From assembly GCA_035286745.1 (NCBI GenBank), contig DATECU010000040.1, forward strand, positions 1 through 9,285: a stretch of DNA of 9,285 nucleotides, given 5' to 3'. Positions within the stretch are counted from its first letter, which is position 1. Each line of letters opens with the position of its first letter. Both the position numbers and the translations under genes were made by a program. Positions 1 to 5,739 of this stretch are shown one piece after another. Source of the DNA: DATECU01 sp035286745 (GTDB lineage: Bacteria > Acidobacteriota > Vicinamibacteria > Fen-336). The notes beneath the pieces were generated by a model. That model searched no databases, was not told where the DNA came from, and saw nothing but the letters and a program-made list of their open reading frames with translations.

Positions 1-269
1 TTCATTCTGGCTGTAATCATACACTCAGACAGCGACGCACGCAAGACCTCTCTTCCGAATGCGAAAATAGGAGGGATCAGCTCCGACGCCCAAAAACCAG
101 CCGGCTCAGTAACTCAGCTGCCGCCGCTACCGGTCACTTCCGAAGCGGCTGGCGGGGAGCCGCGCGCCGCGGAGCCGCGGGCCTGTCGGGTCGTGGTCAA
201 ACCGAGGCCGGCCGCAGGACTTCCGAGGACGGGTTAGGCATGCGGGTCCGCCCCCCGGGCCGTGCAGGG
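1..269. other. Upstream region without a convincing gene
   Basis: No recognisable gene, tRNA or small RNA was found here. Base composition changes sharply: positions 1-120 are roughly half G+C, whereas 121-180 are about four fifths G+C, including GC-only palindromic runs near 160-182. The plus frame beginning at base 1 stays open to a TAG at 232-234 and begins with a short hydrophobic stretch (FILAVIIHS). It has no start codon near its beginning, and only about 64 percent of its codons end in G or C, well below the neighbouring genes. It could be the 3' end of a gene entering from the left, but it more likely reflects chance openness. A Shine-Dalgarno-like AGGAGGG at 69-75 has no start codon at a useful distance. 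Confidence 0.5.
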
Positions 270-278
270 TGCTAGAAT
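270..278 (+). promoter_or_regulatory. Extended -10 promoter element (TGCTAGAAT) for a probably leaderless mRNA
   Basis: TGCTAGAAT fits the extended -10 pattern TGnTAnnnT, with hexamer TAGAAT at 273-278. No -35 match is visible 16-18 bases upstream, which extended -10 promoters can tolerate. Transcription would be expected to begin about 7 bases after the hexamer, that is at or next to the GTG at 285. No Shine-Dalgarno sequence separates the two. The TAG inside the element (273-275) is also an in-frame stop for the downstream gene, so translation cannot begin further upstream. Confidence 0.55.
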
Positions 279-284
279 CCCCGG

Positions 285-1073
285 GTGGAAGAGCGCCTCC
301 AGAAGATCCTCTCCCGCGCCGGCATCGCGTCCCGCCGAGCCGCCGAAAAGGTGATGGCCGAGGGCCGATTGACGGTGAACGGGGTCACGGTTCGGGAGCT
401 GGGCAGCAAGGCCGAGCTGGGGAAAGACGACATTCGGGTGGACGGGGTCAGGGTAAGGGTCCCCAAGGACCCGGTGTACCTGCTGCTCAATAAGCCCAAG
501 GGTGTGCTGACCACCCGCCACGATCCCGAGGGGCGGCAGACGGTCATGGACCTGGTTCCCGCGGTGGCTGGGCTGTTTCCGGTAGGGCGGCTGGACGTGA
601 CCACCGAGGGCCTGCTGGTTCTGACCAACGACGGCGCCTTTGCCGAGCGGGTGCTGCACCCCCGCTACCGGGTGCCTCGCGTGTACCACGCCAAGGTGCG
701 CCGGGTGCCCGACGAGAGGACGCTGGCGCGGCTGCGCCAGGGGGTCCGGGTTGAGGGCGAGCGGCTGGTGGTGGACGAGGTGCAGGTGCTGGCCGCCGAC
801 AACAACACCTGGCTGGAGATCACCCTCCACGAGGGCAAGCACCATGAGGTGCGCCGCTTGTTGCAGGCGGTGGGCCACCCGGTGTCGAAGCTCAAGCGGG
901 TGGGACTGGGACCTCTAACCTGTCGGGGCCTGGAGCCCGGACAATACCGGGCTCTCGCCCCCGGGGAGATCGCGGGGCTGCTGAAAGCGAAGTCCCCCAC
1001 CCGTCCCGCGACCCGACCCGCCCGGCCGGCTTCGAGGCGGCCTGGCCCGACCCGCGGGAGCCGCGTCTCATGA
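285..1073 (+). CDS. rluB: 23S rRNA pseudouridine synthase, RluB/RsuA family
   Basis: Converts a specific uridine in ribosomal RNA to pseudouridine; the family includes RluB (23S), RluE, RluF and RsuA (16S). The 262-residue protein starts with an S4 RNA-binding domain (about 1-48, RLQKILSRAGIASRRAAE), followed by the catalytic domain. The family signature GRLDVTTEGLLVLTNDG (101-117) contains the catalytic aspartate D104. The C-terminal family motif HEVRRLLQAVGHPVSKLKRV is present. The last 29 or so residues form an Arg/Pro/Thr-rich tail, probably disordered and RNA-binding. The GTG start is well bounded, because an in-frame TAG lies only four codons upstream (273-275). There is no Shine-Dalgarno sequence. 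The gene overlaps the next one by ATGA (1070-1073), suggesting translational coupling. The RluB-type assignment (LSU) is favoured over RsuA by overall sequence style, but the target uridine cannot be read from sequence. Confidence 0.93.
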   Translation: MEERLQKILSRAGIASRRAAEKVMAEGRLTVNGVTVRELGSKAELGKDDIRVDGVRVRVPKDPVYLLLNKPKGVLTTRHDPEGRQTVMDLVPAVAGLFPVGRLDVTTEGLLVLTNDGAFAERVLHPRYRVPRVYHAKVRRVPDERTLARLRQGVRVEGERLVVDEVQVLAADNNTWLEITLHEGKHHEVRRLLQAVGHPVSKLKRVGLGPLTCRGLEPGQYRALAPGEIAGLLKAKSPTRPATRPARPASRRPGPTRGSRVS

Positions 1074-2191
1074 GCATCGAGATCAGCCGCTTGCAGAAGC
1101 CGATCCACCTCGAGGGGTTGGACCGCTACGAACCGGGCAAGCCGGTCGCCGAGGTGGAGCGCGAGCTGGGCCTCCGCGACGTGGTGAAGCTCGCGTCTAA
1201 CGAGAACCCACTGGGCCCCTCGCCGCGGGCGATGGCGGCCCTGCGCGAGGCCCTGGCCGATCTCCATCGCTATCCCGATGGCCCGGCCACCCTGTTGCGC
1301 CGGGAGCTGGCCCAACAGCTGGGGGTCGGCCCGGACCAGGTGGCGATCGGCAACGGGTCCACCGACCTGATCGACCTGCTGGCCCGCAGCTTCCTGGGCC
1401 CCGAGCACAACGCCATCGTTTCGGAAGGGGCCTTCGCCCGCTTTCGGCAGGTGGTGATGGCCCGAAACGGCCGGGCTCACCTGGTGCCCATGCGGGCGAT
1501 GACCCACGATCTCCCCGCCATGGCGCGCGCCGCCGACCAGCGAACGCGTCTGCTGTTTGTGGCTAACCCCAACAACCCGACCGGCACCTGGAACCGGCGG
1601 GCCGAAATCGAGGCCCTGCTGGGGGAGCTGCCGCCACAGGTGCTGCTGGTGCTGGACGAGGCGTACCACGAGTTCGCCCGCGAAGAGGCCGACTACCCGG
1701 ACGGCACCTTGTGGGTGAGGCGGGGGGCTCCGGTGGTGGTGCTGCGCACCTTCTCCAAGGTCTACGGCCTGGCCGGACTCCGCGTCGGTTATGCGATAGG
1801 TGCCCCCGAGATCATCGAGGCCCTGGACACCATCCGCGAGCCCTTCAACTCCAACTCGCTGGGGCAGCTGGCGGCCCGGGCAGCCCTCACCGACCGCGAG
1901 CACCTGCGGCGAACGGTGGAGCTGACCGTCTCCGAACGCGAGGCCCTGGCCTCGGCTCTCCGCAGCCGCGGCCTGCGGGTGCTGCCCAGCCTCGGCAACT
2001 TCCTCTTGATGGACGTGGAGCGTTCGGGGGCCGAGGTCTTCCGGCGCCTGCTGGCGCTGGGCGTGATCGTGCGGCCCATGGGCGCCTACCAGTTCCCCAC
2101 CGCCTTGCGCGTCTCCATCGGCTTGCCCCAGGAGAACGCCCGCTTCCTCTCGGCCCTGGACCAGGTCCTGGCCGAGATCCCGCCGGCGTGA
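1070..2191 (+). CDS. hisC: Histidinol-phosphate aminotransferase (HisC, HisC2-like)
   Basis: PLP-dependent class I/II fold aminotransferase of 373 residues, normal for the family. It interconverts imidazole-acetol phosphate and histidinol phosphate with glutamate/2-oxoglutarate in histidine synthesis; HisC2-type members can also transaminate aromatic amino acid precursors. Visible motifs are SNENPLGPSP (43-52), NPNNPTGTW (166-174), DEAYHEF (196-202) with the PLP-ring aspartate D196 and Y199, and FSKVYGLAGLRVGY with the Schiff-base lysine K230. GAFARF and ANPNNPTGTW resemble the HisC2 subgroup. The ATG overlaps the rluB stop (ATGA), with GGGAG about 9 bases upstream. The stop overlaps the cmk start (GTGA). 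No other his gene is in view. In many bacteria hisC2 sits in a tyrA-aroA-cmk cluster, so a role in tyrosine/phenylalanine synthesis is possible. The fold and reaction class are secure; the substrate is less so. Confidence 0.88.
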   Translation: MSIEISRLQKPIHLEGLDRYEPGKPVAEVERELGLRDVVKLASNENPLGPSPRAMAALREALADLHRYPDGPATLLRRELAQQLGVGPDQVAIGNGSTDLIDLLARSFLGPEHNAIVSEGAFARFRQVVMARNGRAHLVPMRAMTHDLPAMARAADQRTRLLFVANPNNPTGTWNRRAEIEALLGELPPQVLLVLDEAYHEFAREEADYPDGTLWVRRGAPVVVLRTFSKVYGLAGLRVGYAIGAPEIIEALDTIREPFNSNSLGQLAARAALTDREHLRRTVELTVSEREALASALRSRGLRVLPSLGNFLLMDVERSGAEVFRRLLALGVIVRPMGAYQFPTALRVSIGLPQENARFLSALDQVLAEIPPA

Positions 2192-2880
2192 GAGAGCCTG
2201 ACGGGCCGCATCCCCGCGGCCTGATCGTCGCCATCGACGGCCCCTCGGGGGCCGGCAAGTCGACGGCCGGCCGCGCTCTCGCCGAACGCCTGAACTACGT
2301 GTTCCTCGACACCGGCGCCATGTACCGGGCGCTGGCCCTGGCCGCCCTGCGCAGCGGCCTAGCCGCGGACGACGAGGTCGGGCTGGCGCGGTTGGCGAGC
2401 GGGCTCAAGCTGGGGCTGGAGCGTGACGGGACCGTGCTCCTGGCCGGGGAGGATGTGACTGCCGCCGTCCGCAGTCGTGAGGTGACGCTGGCCGCTTCGC
2501 GGGTGGCGGCCCAGCCCGAGGTGCGGCGGCAGATGGTGGCCCTGCAGCGGGAGATGGGGAAGCAGGGGGGGGTGGTGCTGGATGGCCGGGATATCGGCAC
2601 CGCGGTGTTTCCGAATGCCGAGGTGAAGTTCTTTCTCGATGCTGACCCGGCGCGGCGTGCTCTCCGGCGCCACGCGGAGCTTGCGGCCTCGGGCACCGCC
2701 TCCGACCCCGCCGCTATCGAGAGAGAGCTCCGCGAACGCGACCGGGCCGATTCCACCAGGGCCGATTCGCCCCTGGTCCGGGCTCCCGACGCCATCCTGC
2801 TGGACACCACGCTGCTGGGTCCGGAGGAGGTGGTGGAACGGATGCTGGCGACAGTGGAGGCGAAGGCGGCTACAGCCTGA
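2188..2880 (+). CDS. cmk: Cytidylate (CMP/dCMP) kinase
   Basis: Phosphorylates CMP and dCMP with ATP in pyrimidine nucleotide recycling in the cytosol. From the GTG at 2188 the protein is 230 residues, the usual family length. It has a P-loop GPSGAGKST (18-26), the CMP-binding segment DTGAMYRAL (41-49), and DGRDIGT (132-138) followed by the FFLDA strand typical of Cmk. The GTG overlaps the hisC stop as GTGA (2188-2191), supporting coupled translation. About 11 residues precede the first beta strand. This reading frame stays open upstream through hisC, but those codons give no Cmk sequence, so the overlap GTG is chosen. The usual downstream neighbour rpsA is absent. Instead the last 11 bases overlap the end of the convergent minus-strand gene. 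Confidence 0.93.
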   Translation: MREPDGPHPRGLIVAIDGPSGAGKSTAGRALAERLNYVFLDTGAMYRALALAALRSGLAADDEVGLARLASGLKLGLERDGTVLLAGEDVTAAVRSREVTLAASRVAAQPEVRRQMVALQREMGKQGGVVLDGRDIGTAVFPNAEVKFFLDADPARRALRRHAELAASGTASDPAAIERELRERDRADSTRADSPLVRAPDAILLDTTLLGPEEVVERMLATVEAKAATA

Positions 2881-4462
2881 GCCGCGTGTACTCGTCGAAG
2901 GTGGTGGTGCCCTCCCGCACCAGTTGCAGGCAGCGTTCGCGCAGGGGCACCATGCCGGTGCCGATCGCCACCGCCTCGATCTCGCTGGCCGTGAGTTCGC
3001 CCAGGATCGCCGAGCGCACCTCCGGCGCCCCGCTCATCACCTCGAAGAGCGCCCGCCGCCCGCGGTAGCCGACCTTGTTGCAGCTGGGACAACCCCGGCC
3101 CCGGAAGAACTTGAGGCTTCCCGCCTCCTGGGGCGCGATGCCCTGGGCCGCCAGGGTCTGGGGCGCCGGCGGTTCGGCGGCCTCCTTGCAGATGCGGCAC
3201 ACCTGACGCACCAAGCGCTGGCAAGTGACGGCGGCCAGGGCGCCCGACAGCAGTTGCGGCGCCACCCCCAGTTGCAGCAGCGACGAGACCGCCTGGGCGG
3301 CGCTCTGGGCCGAGACCACCGCCACCACCAGGATGCTGGTGGCGAGCTGGGTGGCCAGCATGGCGGTAGCCCGGTCGGGGATGGCGGAGAGCACCAGCAC
3401 CTCGGGCCGCACTGCCACCACCGAGCGCAGGGTCTCCTCCATCTTGCCCGGTTCGGGCTCCACATCCACCTGGCGCGCCCCCTCGACCGGCCAGTAGATC
3501 GGTGATTCCAGGGAGACGATGTCGCGCTGGCCGCGCACCAGGAAGTTCAGAACCGAGTAGGCGGTGGTGTTGGCGCCGTTGAAGACCGGCCCGGTGAGCA
3601 GGATCAGGCCAAAGGAGTTGCGCAGCTCTTCCAGCAGCCGCACCCGGTCCTCGATTTCCAGGCCGATCGCCGTCAGGTCCTTGAGGAAGGCGGCGCGGTT
3701 GACCAGCTTGATGGTGGCGCTCACCCCCTGAGAGGTGGGCAGGGTCTGAGCCACCAGGTCGTACTCGACCTCGCCCAGCCGGCTGGTGATGCGCGCCCGC
3801 TGGGGTTTGGCGGCCCGCAGCGGATCCAGGCCGAAGGTGTGGAACAGCTTCTCGGTCAGCGCCGGCTGGTACTCCTTGGGGATGGGATCCACCCGGAAGA
3901 AGAAGCCGTCGATCCGGTACTTCACCGCGATCTGGTCTTCCTTGGGCTCGATCTGCACGTCGGACGCGCCCTTCCGGGCGCCTAACCCAAGTATGTACTG
4001 GATGATGGCGTCGGGTCCGCTTTGGTCCCACACCGGGCTGGCCGAGAAGGCCACCCCCTTGGTGTCGGTGAGTGGGCTCTGGCCCTGGCTCTTGAGGGCC
4101 GCCGAGATGTCCTCCTGCTTGACCAGGCCCCGGTCCATCAAGATCTCGCCCAGGCGCTTGCCCGAGGTCCGCTGCTCCACCAGCGCCTCCAGCAGCTGCG
4201 GGGTCGAGATCTTCTTCATCCGGATCAAGATGTCGCCCAGCCGGTCCTTGCTCTTGTTGAGGGTGGCCAGCTCGTCCAGCAGGCGGGGCGGCGCCCGTCG
4301 CCAGAACTCCTGCTTGTACCGCTCGGAGGCGTCGCAGAAGCAGTGAAAGCAGAACGGGCAGAGCTTGGTCGGATTCTTGGGGTCGTCCGAGCACCAGACG
4401 GCGTTCAGGGCGTCGAACTCGCCCAGACAGTTCCAGCAGGTTGCCAGGTAGCTCTCCAACAC
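2870..4462 (-). CDS. PilB/GspE-family pseudo-ATPase with MshEN c-di-GMP-binding domain
   Basis: A 530-residue relative of the hexameric motors of type IV pili and type II secretion, apparently catalytically dead. Order: a Cys-rich N-terminus (C9, C12, C24, C35, C38, C41, C43); an MshEN domain with two 24-residue RLG...Q motifs (74-97 and 103-126) joined by RTSGK; the N2-like segment ASDVQIEP...YRIDG (167-186); and the RecA-like domain (about 270-420). The Walker A slot reads GPVFNGANTT (291-300) where active members have GPTGSGKTTT, so Lys and Thr are lost. Walker B ends LVLSAIPD (356-363) instead of MVGEIRD, losing the catalytic Glu. The His box STLHTND is AVVSAQS (381-387). Both finger arginines are replaced (V237, K252). 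The zinc pair CRIC...CPSC (422-425, 458-461) remains. GTG 4462 is the earliest start, since an in-frame TAA lies within the -10 at 4496-4498; TTG at 4459 is possible. No frameshift or internal stop is present, so this looks maintained rather than decayed. Likely role by inference: a c-di-GMP-sensing regulatory subunit or decoy for a pilus/secretion motor. Confidence 0.85.
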   Translation of the reverse strand: MLESYLATCWNCLGEFDALNAVWCSDDPKNPTKLCPFCFHCFCDASERYKQEFWRRAPPRLLDELATLNKSKDRLGDILIRMKKISTPQLLEALVEQRTSGKRLGEILMDRGLVKQEDISAALKSQGQSPLTDTKGVAFSASPVWDQSGPDAIIQYILGLGARKGASDVQIEPKEDQIAVKYRIDGFFFRVDPIPKEYQPALTEKLFHTFGLDPLRAAKPQRARITSRLGEVEYDLVAQTLPTSQGVSATIKLVNRAAFLKDLTAIGLEIEDRVRLLEELRNSFGLILLTGPVFNGANTTAYSVLNFLVRGQRDIVSLESPIYWPVEGARQVDVEPEPGKMEETLRSVVAVRPEVLVLSAIPDRATAMLATQLATSILVVAVVSAQSAAQAVSSLLQLGVAPQLLSGALAAVTCQRLVRQVCRICKEAAEPPAPQTLAAQGIAPQEAGSLKFFRGRGCPSCNKVGYRGRRALFEVMSGAPEVRSAILGELTASEIEAVAIGTGMVPLRERCLQLVREGTTTFDEYTRLRL

Positions 4463-4492
4463 GTCACCCGAACCCGGAGGGGATCCTCGGAG

Positions 4493-4521
4493 ACCTTACC
4501 GCATAACCCCTTTGGGATCAA
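4493..4521 (-). promoter_or_regulatory. Predicted sigma70-type promoter for the PilB/GspE-like gene
   Basis: Read on the minus strand, TTGATC (4521-4516) and TAAGGT (4498-4493) are separated by 17 bases. The -35 matches four of six consensus bases and the -10 three of six. Transcription would start near 4486, giving a leader of about 24 bases. Only a weak Shine-Dalgarno-like GGTGA precedes the GTG. The -35 region sits inside a loose inverted repeat, CCTT-N7-AAGG (4509-4523). Confidence 0.4.
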
Positions 4522-4534
4522 GGCGCTATGTCCG

Positions 4535-4563
4535 TTGACCCTCTGGTTTCCCTGTGGTAGCGT
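4535..4563 (+). promoter_or_regulatory. Predicted sigma70-type promoter for gcvTHP
   Basis: TTGACC (4535-4540) and TAGCGT (4558-4563) are spaced by exactly 17 bases, with an extended -10 TGG at 4555-4557. Transcription would start near 4570, leaving a leader of about 20 bases before the gcvT TTG. That leader is too short for a glycine riboswitch. The -35 lies 13 bases from the -35 of the opposing promoter. Confidence 0.55.
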
Positions 4564-4577
4564 GAGCGCCGCTTCTC

Positions 4578-4585
4578 AGGGGAGG
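4578..4585 (+). promoter_or_regulatory. Strong ribosome binding site deciding the gcvT TTG start
   Basis: AGGGGAGG ends 5 bases before TTG at 4591. No ATG is available at the start of the conserved N-terminus, and an in-frame TAG (4558-4560) closes the frame upstream. The TTG is therefore the best-supported start. Confidence 0.75.
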
Positions 4586-4590
4586 ATCTG

Positions 4591-5703
4591 TTGGAGACCA
4601 GCGTGGGGACCCTCAGGAAGACTGCTCTGAATGCCGCTCACCGGGCCCTGGGGGCCAAGATGGTGCCCTTCGGCGGCTGGGACATGCCGGTCGAGTACTC
4701 GGGGCTGATCGCCGAACACATGGCGGTACGGCAACAGGCGGGGCTCTTCGACGTCTCTCACATGGGCGAGTTCGAGGTGGTCGGAGCCGGCGCCCTCGCC
4801 TTCCTACAGCGGGTGACGTGCAACAACGTGGCCAAGCTGTTGGACGGCCAGGCTCAGTACTCGGCGCTGCCCATGCCCAACGGAGCGCCGGTCGACGATG
4901 TGATCGTCCTGCGCCGCGCCGCCGAGCGCTTCCTGCTGGTGGTGAACGCCAGCAACATTCAGAAGGACTTCGGTTGGCTCATGGCCCAAGGGCCCCAGGC
5001 CTGCGAGCTTCGGAACCGAAGCGACGACTTCGCCCTGCTGGCGCTCCAGGGGCCCAAGGCCGAAGCCATCCTGCGTCGCCTCACCGCGATCGAGCTGAGC
5101 GGCCTCAAGTACTACCACTTCGCCGAGGGGGAAGTGGATGGCCAGCCGTCGATCGTCTCCAGGACCGGCTACACCGGGGAGGACGGCTTCGAGATCTTCG
5201 TAGCTCCCGAGCGCGCGGAGGCTCTGTGGCACCGGCTGCTCGAGGTGGGCAAAGAGGATGGGCTCATCCCCGCCGGCCTGGGGGCTCGCGACACGCTGCG
5301 GCTCGAAGCGCGCATGTGCCTCTACGGCAGCGACATGGACGAGAGCACCAGCCTGATCGAGGCGGGCCTGGGCTGGATCGTGTCCCTGGACGAGGCCAAG
5401 GGCGAGTTCGTCGGCAAGCGCGCGCTTCTGCCCCAGAAGAAGGACGGGCCCTCCCGCCGGCTGGTCGGTTTCGAGGTGGTGGGCCGGGGGATCGCCCGTC
5501 ACGGCCATCCGGTTCATCTGGGCGGCGATCTGTCGGGCAGCGTGACCTCCGGCAGCTTCGCCCCCTACCTGCAAAAGAGCATCGGTCTTTGCTACCTGCC
5601 CAAGGCCCATGCCGCGGTGGGCACCGAGTTCGAGGTGGAGATCCGGGGCCGGCGGGTGCCGGCCCGGGTGGTGCCCACCCCTTTCTACAAGCGCAGCCAG
5701 TAG
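4591..5703 (+). CDS. gcvT: Glycine cleavage system T protein (aminomethyltransferase)
   Basis: Transfers the methylene carbon from the aminomethyl-lipoyl arm of GcvH to tetrahydrofolate, giving 5,10-methylene-THF and releasing ammonia. At 370 residues it has the normal length. Visible family features are PFGGWDMPVEY (26-36), GLFDVSHMGEF (51-61), and the VDDVIV segment, whose aspartates D102/D103 occupy the folate-site catalytic position. Further on are FLLVVNASNIQKD, SRTGYTGEDGFEIF, GLGARDTLRLEARMCLYG with SDMDE, and the C-terminal SGSFAPYLQKSIGLCYLP. It begins with TTG under a strong ribosome binding site and a good promoter. It heads gcvT-gcvH-gcvP, with 36 bases to gcvH. Confidence 0.96.
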   Translation: METSVGTLRKTALNAAHRALGAKMVPFGGWDMPVEYSGLIAEHMAVRQQAGLFDVSHMGEFEVVGAGALAFLQRVTCNNVAKLLDGQAQYSALPMPNGAPVDDVIVLRRAAERFLLVVNASNIQKDFGWLMAQGPQACELRNRSDDFALLALQGPKAEAILRRLTAIELSGLKYYHFAEGEVDGQPSIVSRTGYTGEDGFEIFVAPERAEALWHRLLEVGKEDGLIPAGLGARDTLRLEARMCLYGSDMDESTSLIEAGLGWIVSLDEAKGEFVGKRALLPQKKDGPSRRLVGFEVVGRGIARHGHPVHLGGDLSGSVTSGSFAPYLQKSIGLCYLPKAHAAVGTEFEVEIRGRRVPARVVPTPFYKRSQ

Positions 5704-5705
5704 GC

Positions 5706-5734
5706 GCGGCTAACCGCCCTTCAGCAAGGGGGAG
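5706..5734 (+). promoter_or_regulatory. gcvT-gcvH gap: small stem-loops overlapping the gcvH ribosome binding site
   Basis: Two short stems are possible: GCGG-CTAA-CCGC (5706-5717) and CCCTT-CAGC-AAGGG (5717-5730). They share base 5717, so they compete at the junction. The second uses the start of the gcvH Shine-Dalgarno AAGGGGGAG (5726-5734), which ends 5 bases before the ATG. It could lower initiation at gcvH unless ribosomes leaving gcvT open it. There is no U-tract, so it is not a rho-independent terminator. Confidence 0.35.
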
Positions 5735-5739
5735 TTTCG

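Noticed and set aside
69..75. AGGAGGG as a ribosome binding site for a small gene in the left region
   Set aside because: No ATG, GTG or TTG follows within a usable distance.
665..1903. A 412-codon minus-strand open frame opposite rluB and hisC
   Set aside because: No recognisable domain; it mirrors two well-supported genes. The 444-codon frame opposite gcvP (7480-8814) is dismissed for the same reason.
1711..2880. One long plus-strand frame giving a 389-residue protein ending in cytidylate kinase
   Set aside because: The first 159 codons run out of frame through hisC and give a low-complexity Gly/Pro/Arg-rich sequence. Cmk homology begins after the GTG at 2188, which overlaps the hisC stop.
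2295..4394. A 699-codon minus-strand open frame across cmk and the PilB/GspE-like gene
   Set aside because: Its product is Gly/Ala/Arg/Pro-rich without family motifs, and it overlaps two genes with clear homology. It is a by-product of high G+C content.
2870..4462. Interpreting the PilB/GspE-like gene as a decaying pseudogene
   Set aside because: There is no frameshift or internal stop over 530 codons. The MshEN motifs, YRIDG segment and zinc cysteines are conserved, and the losses are confined to nucleotide-handling residues.
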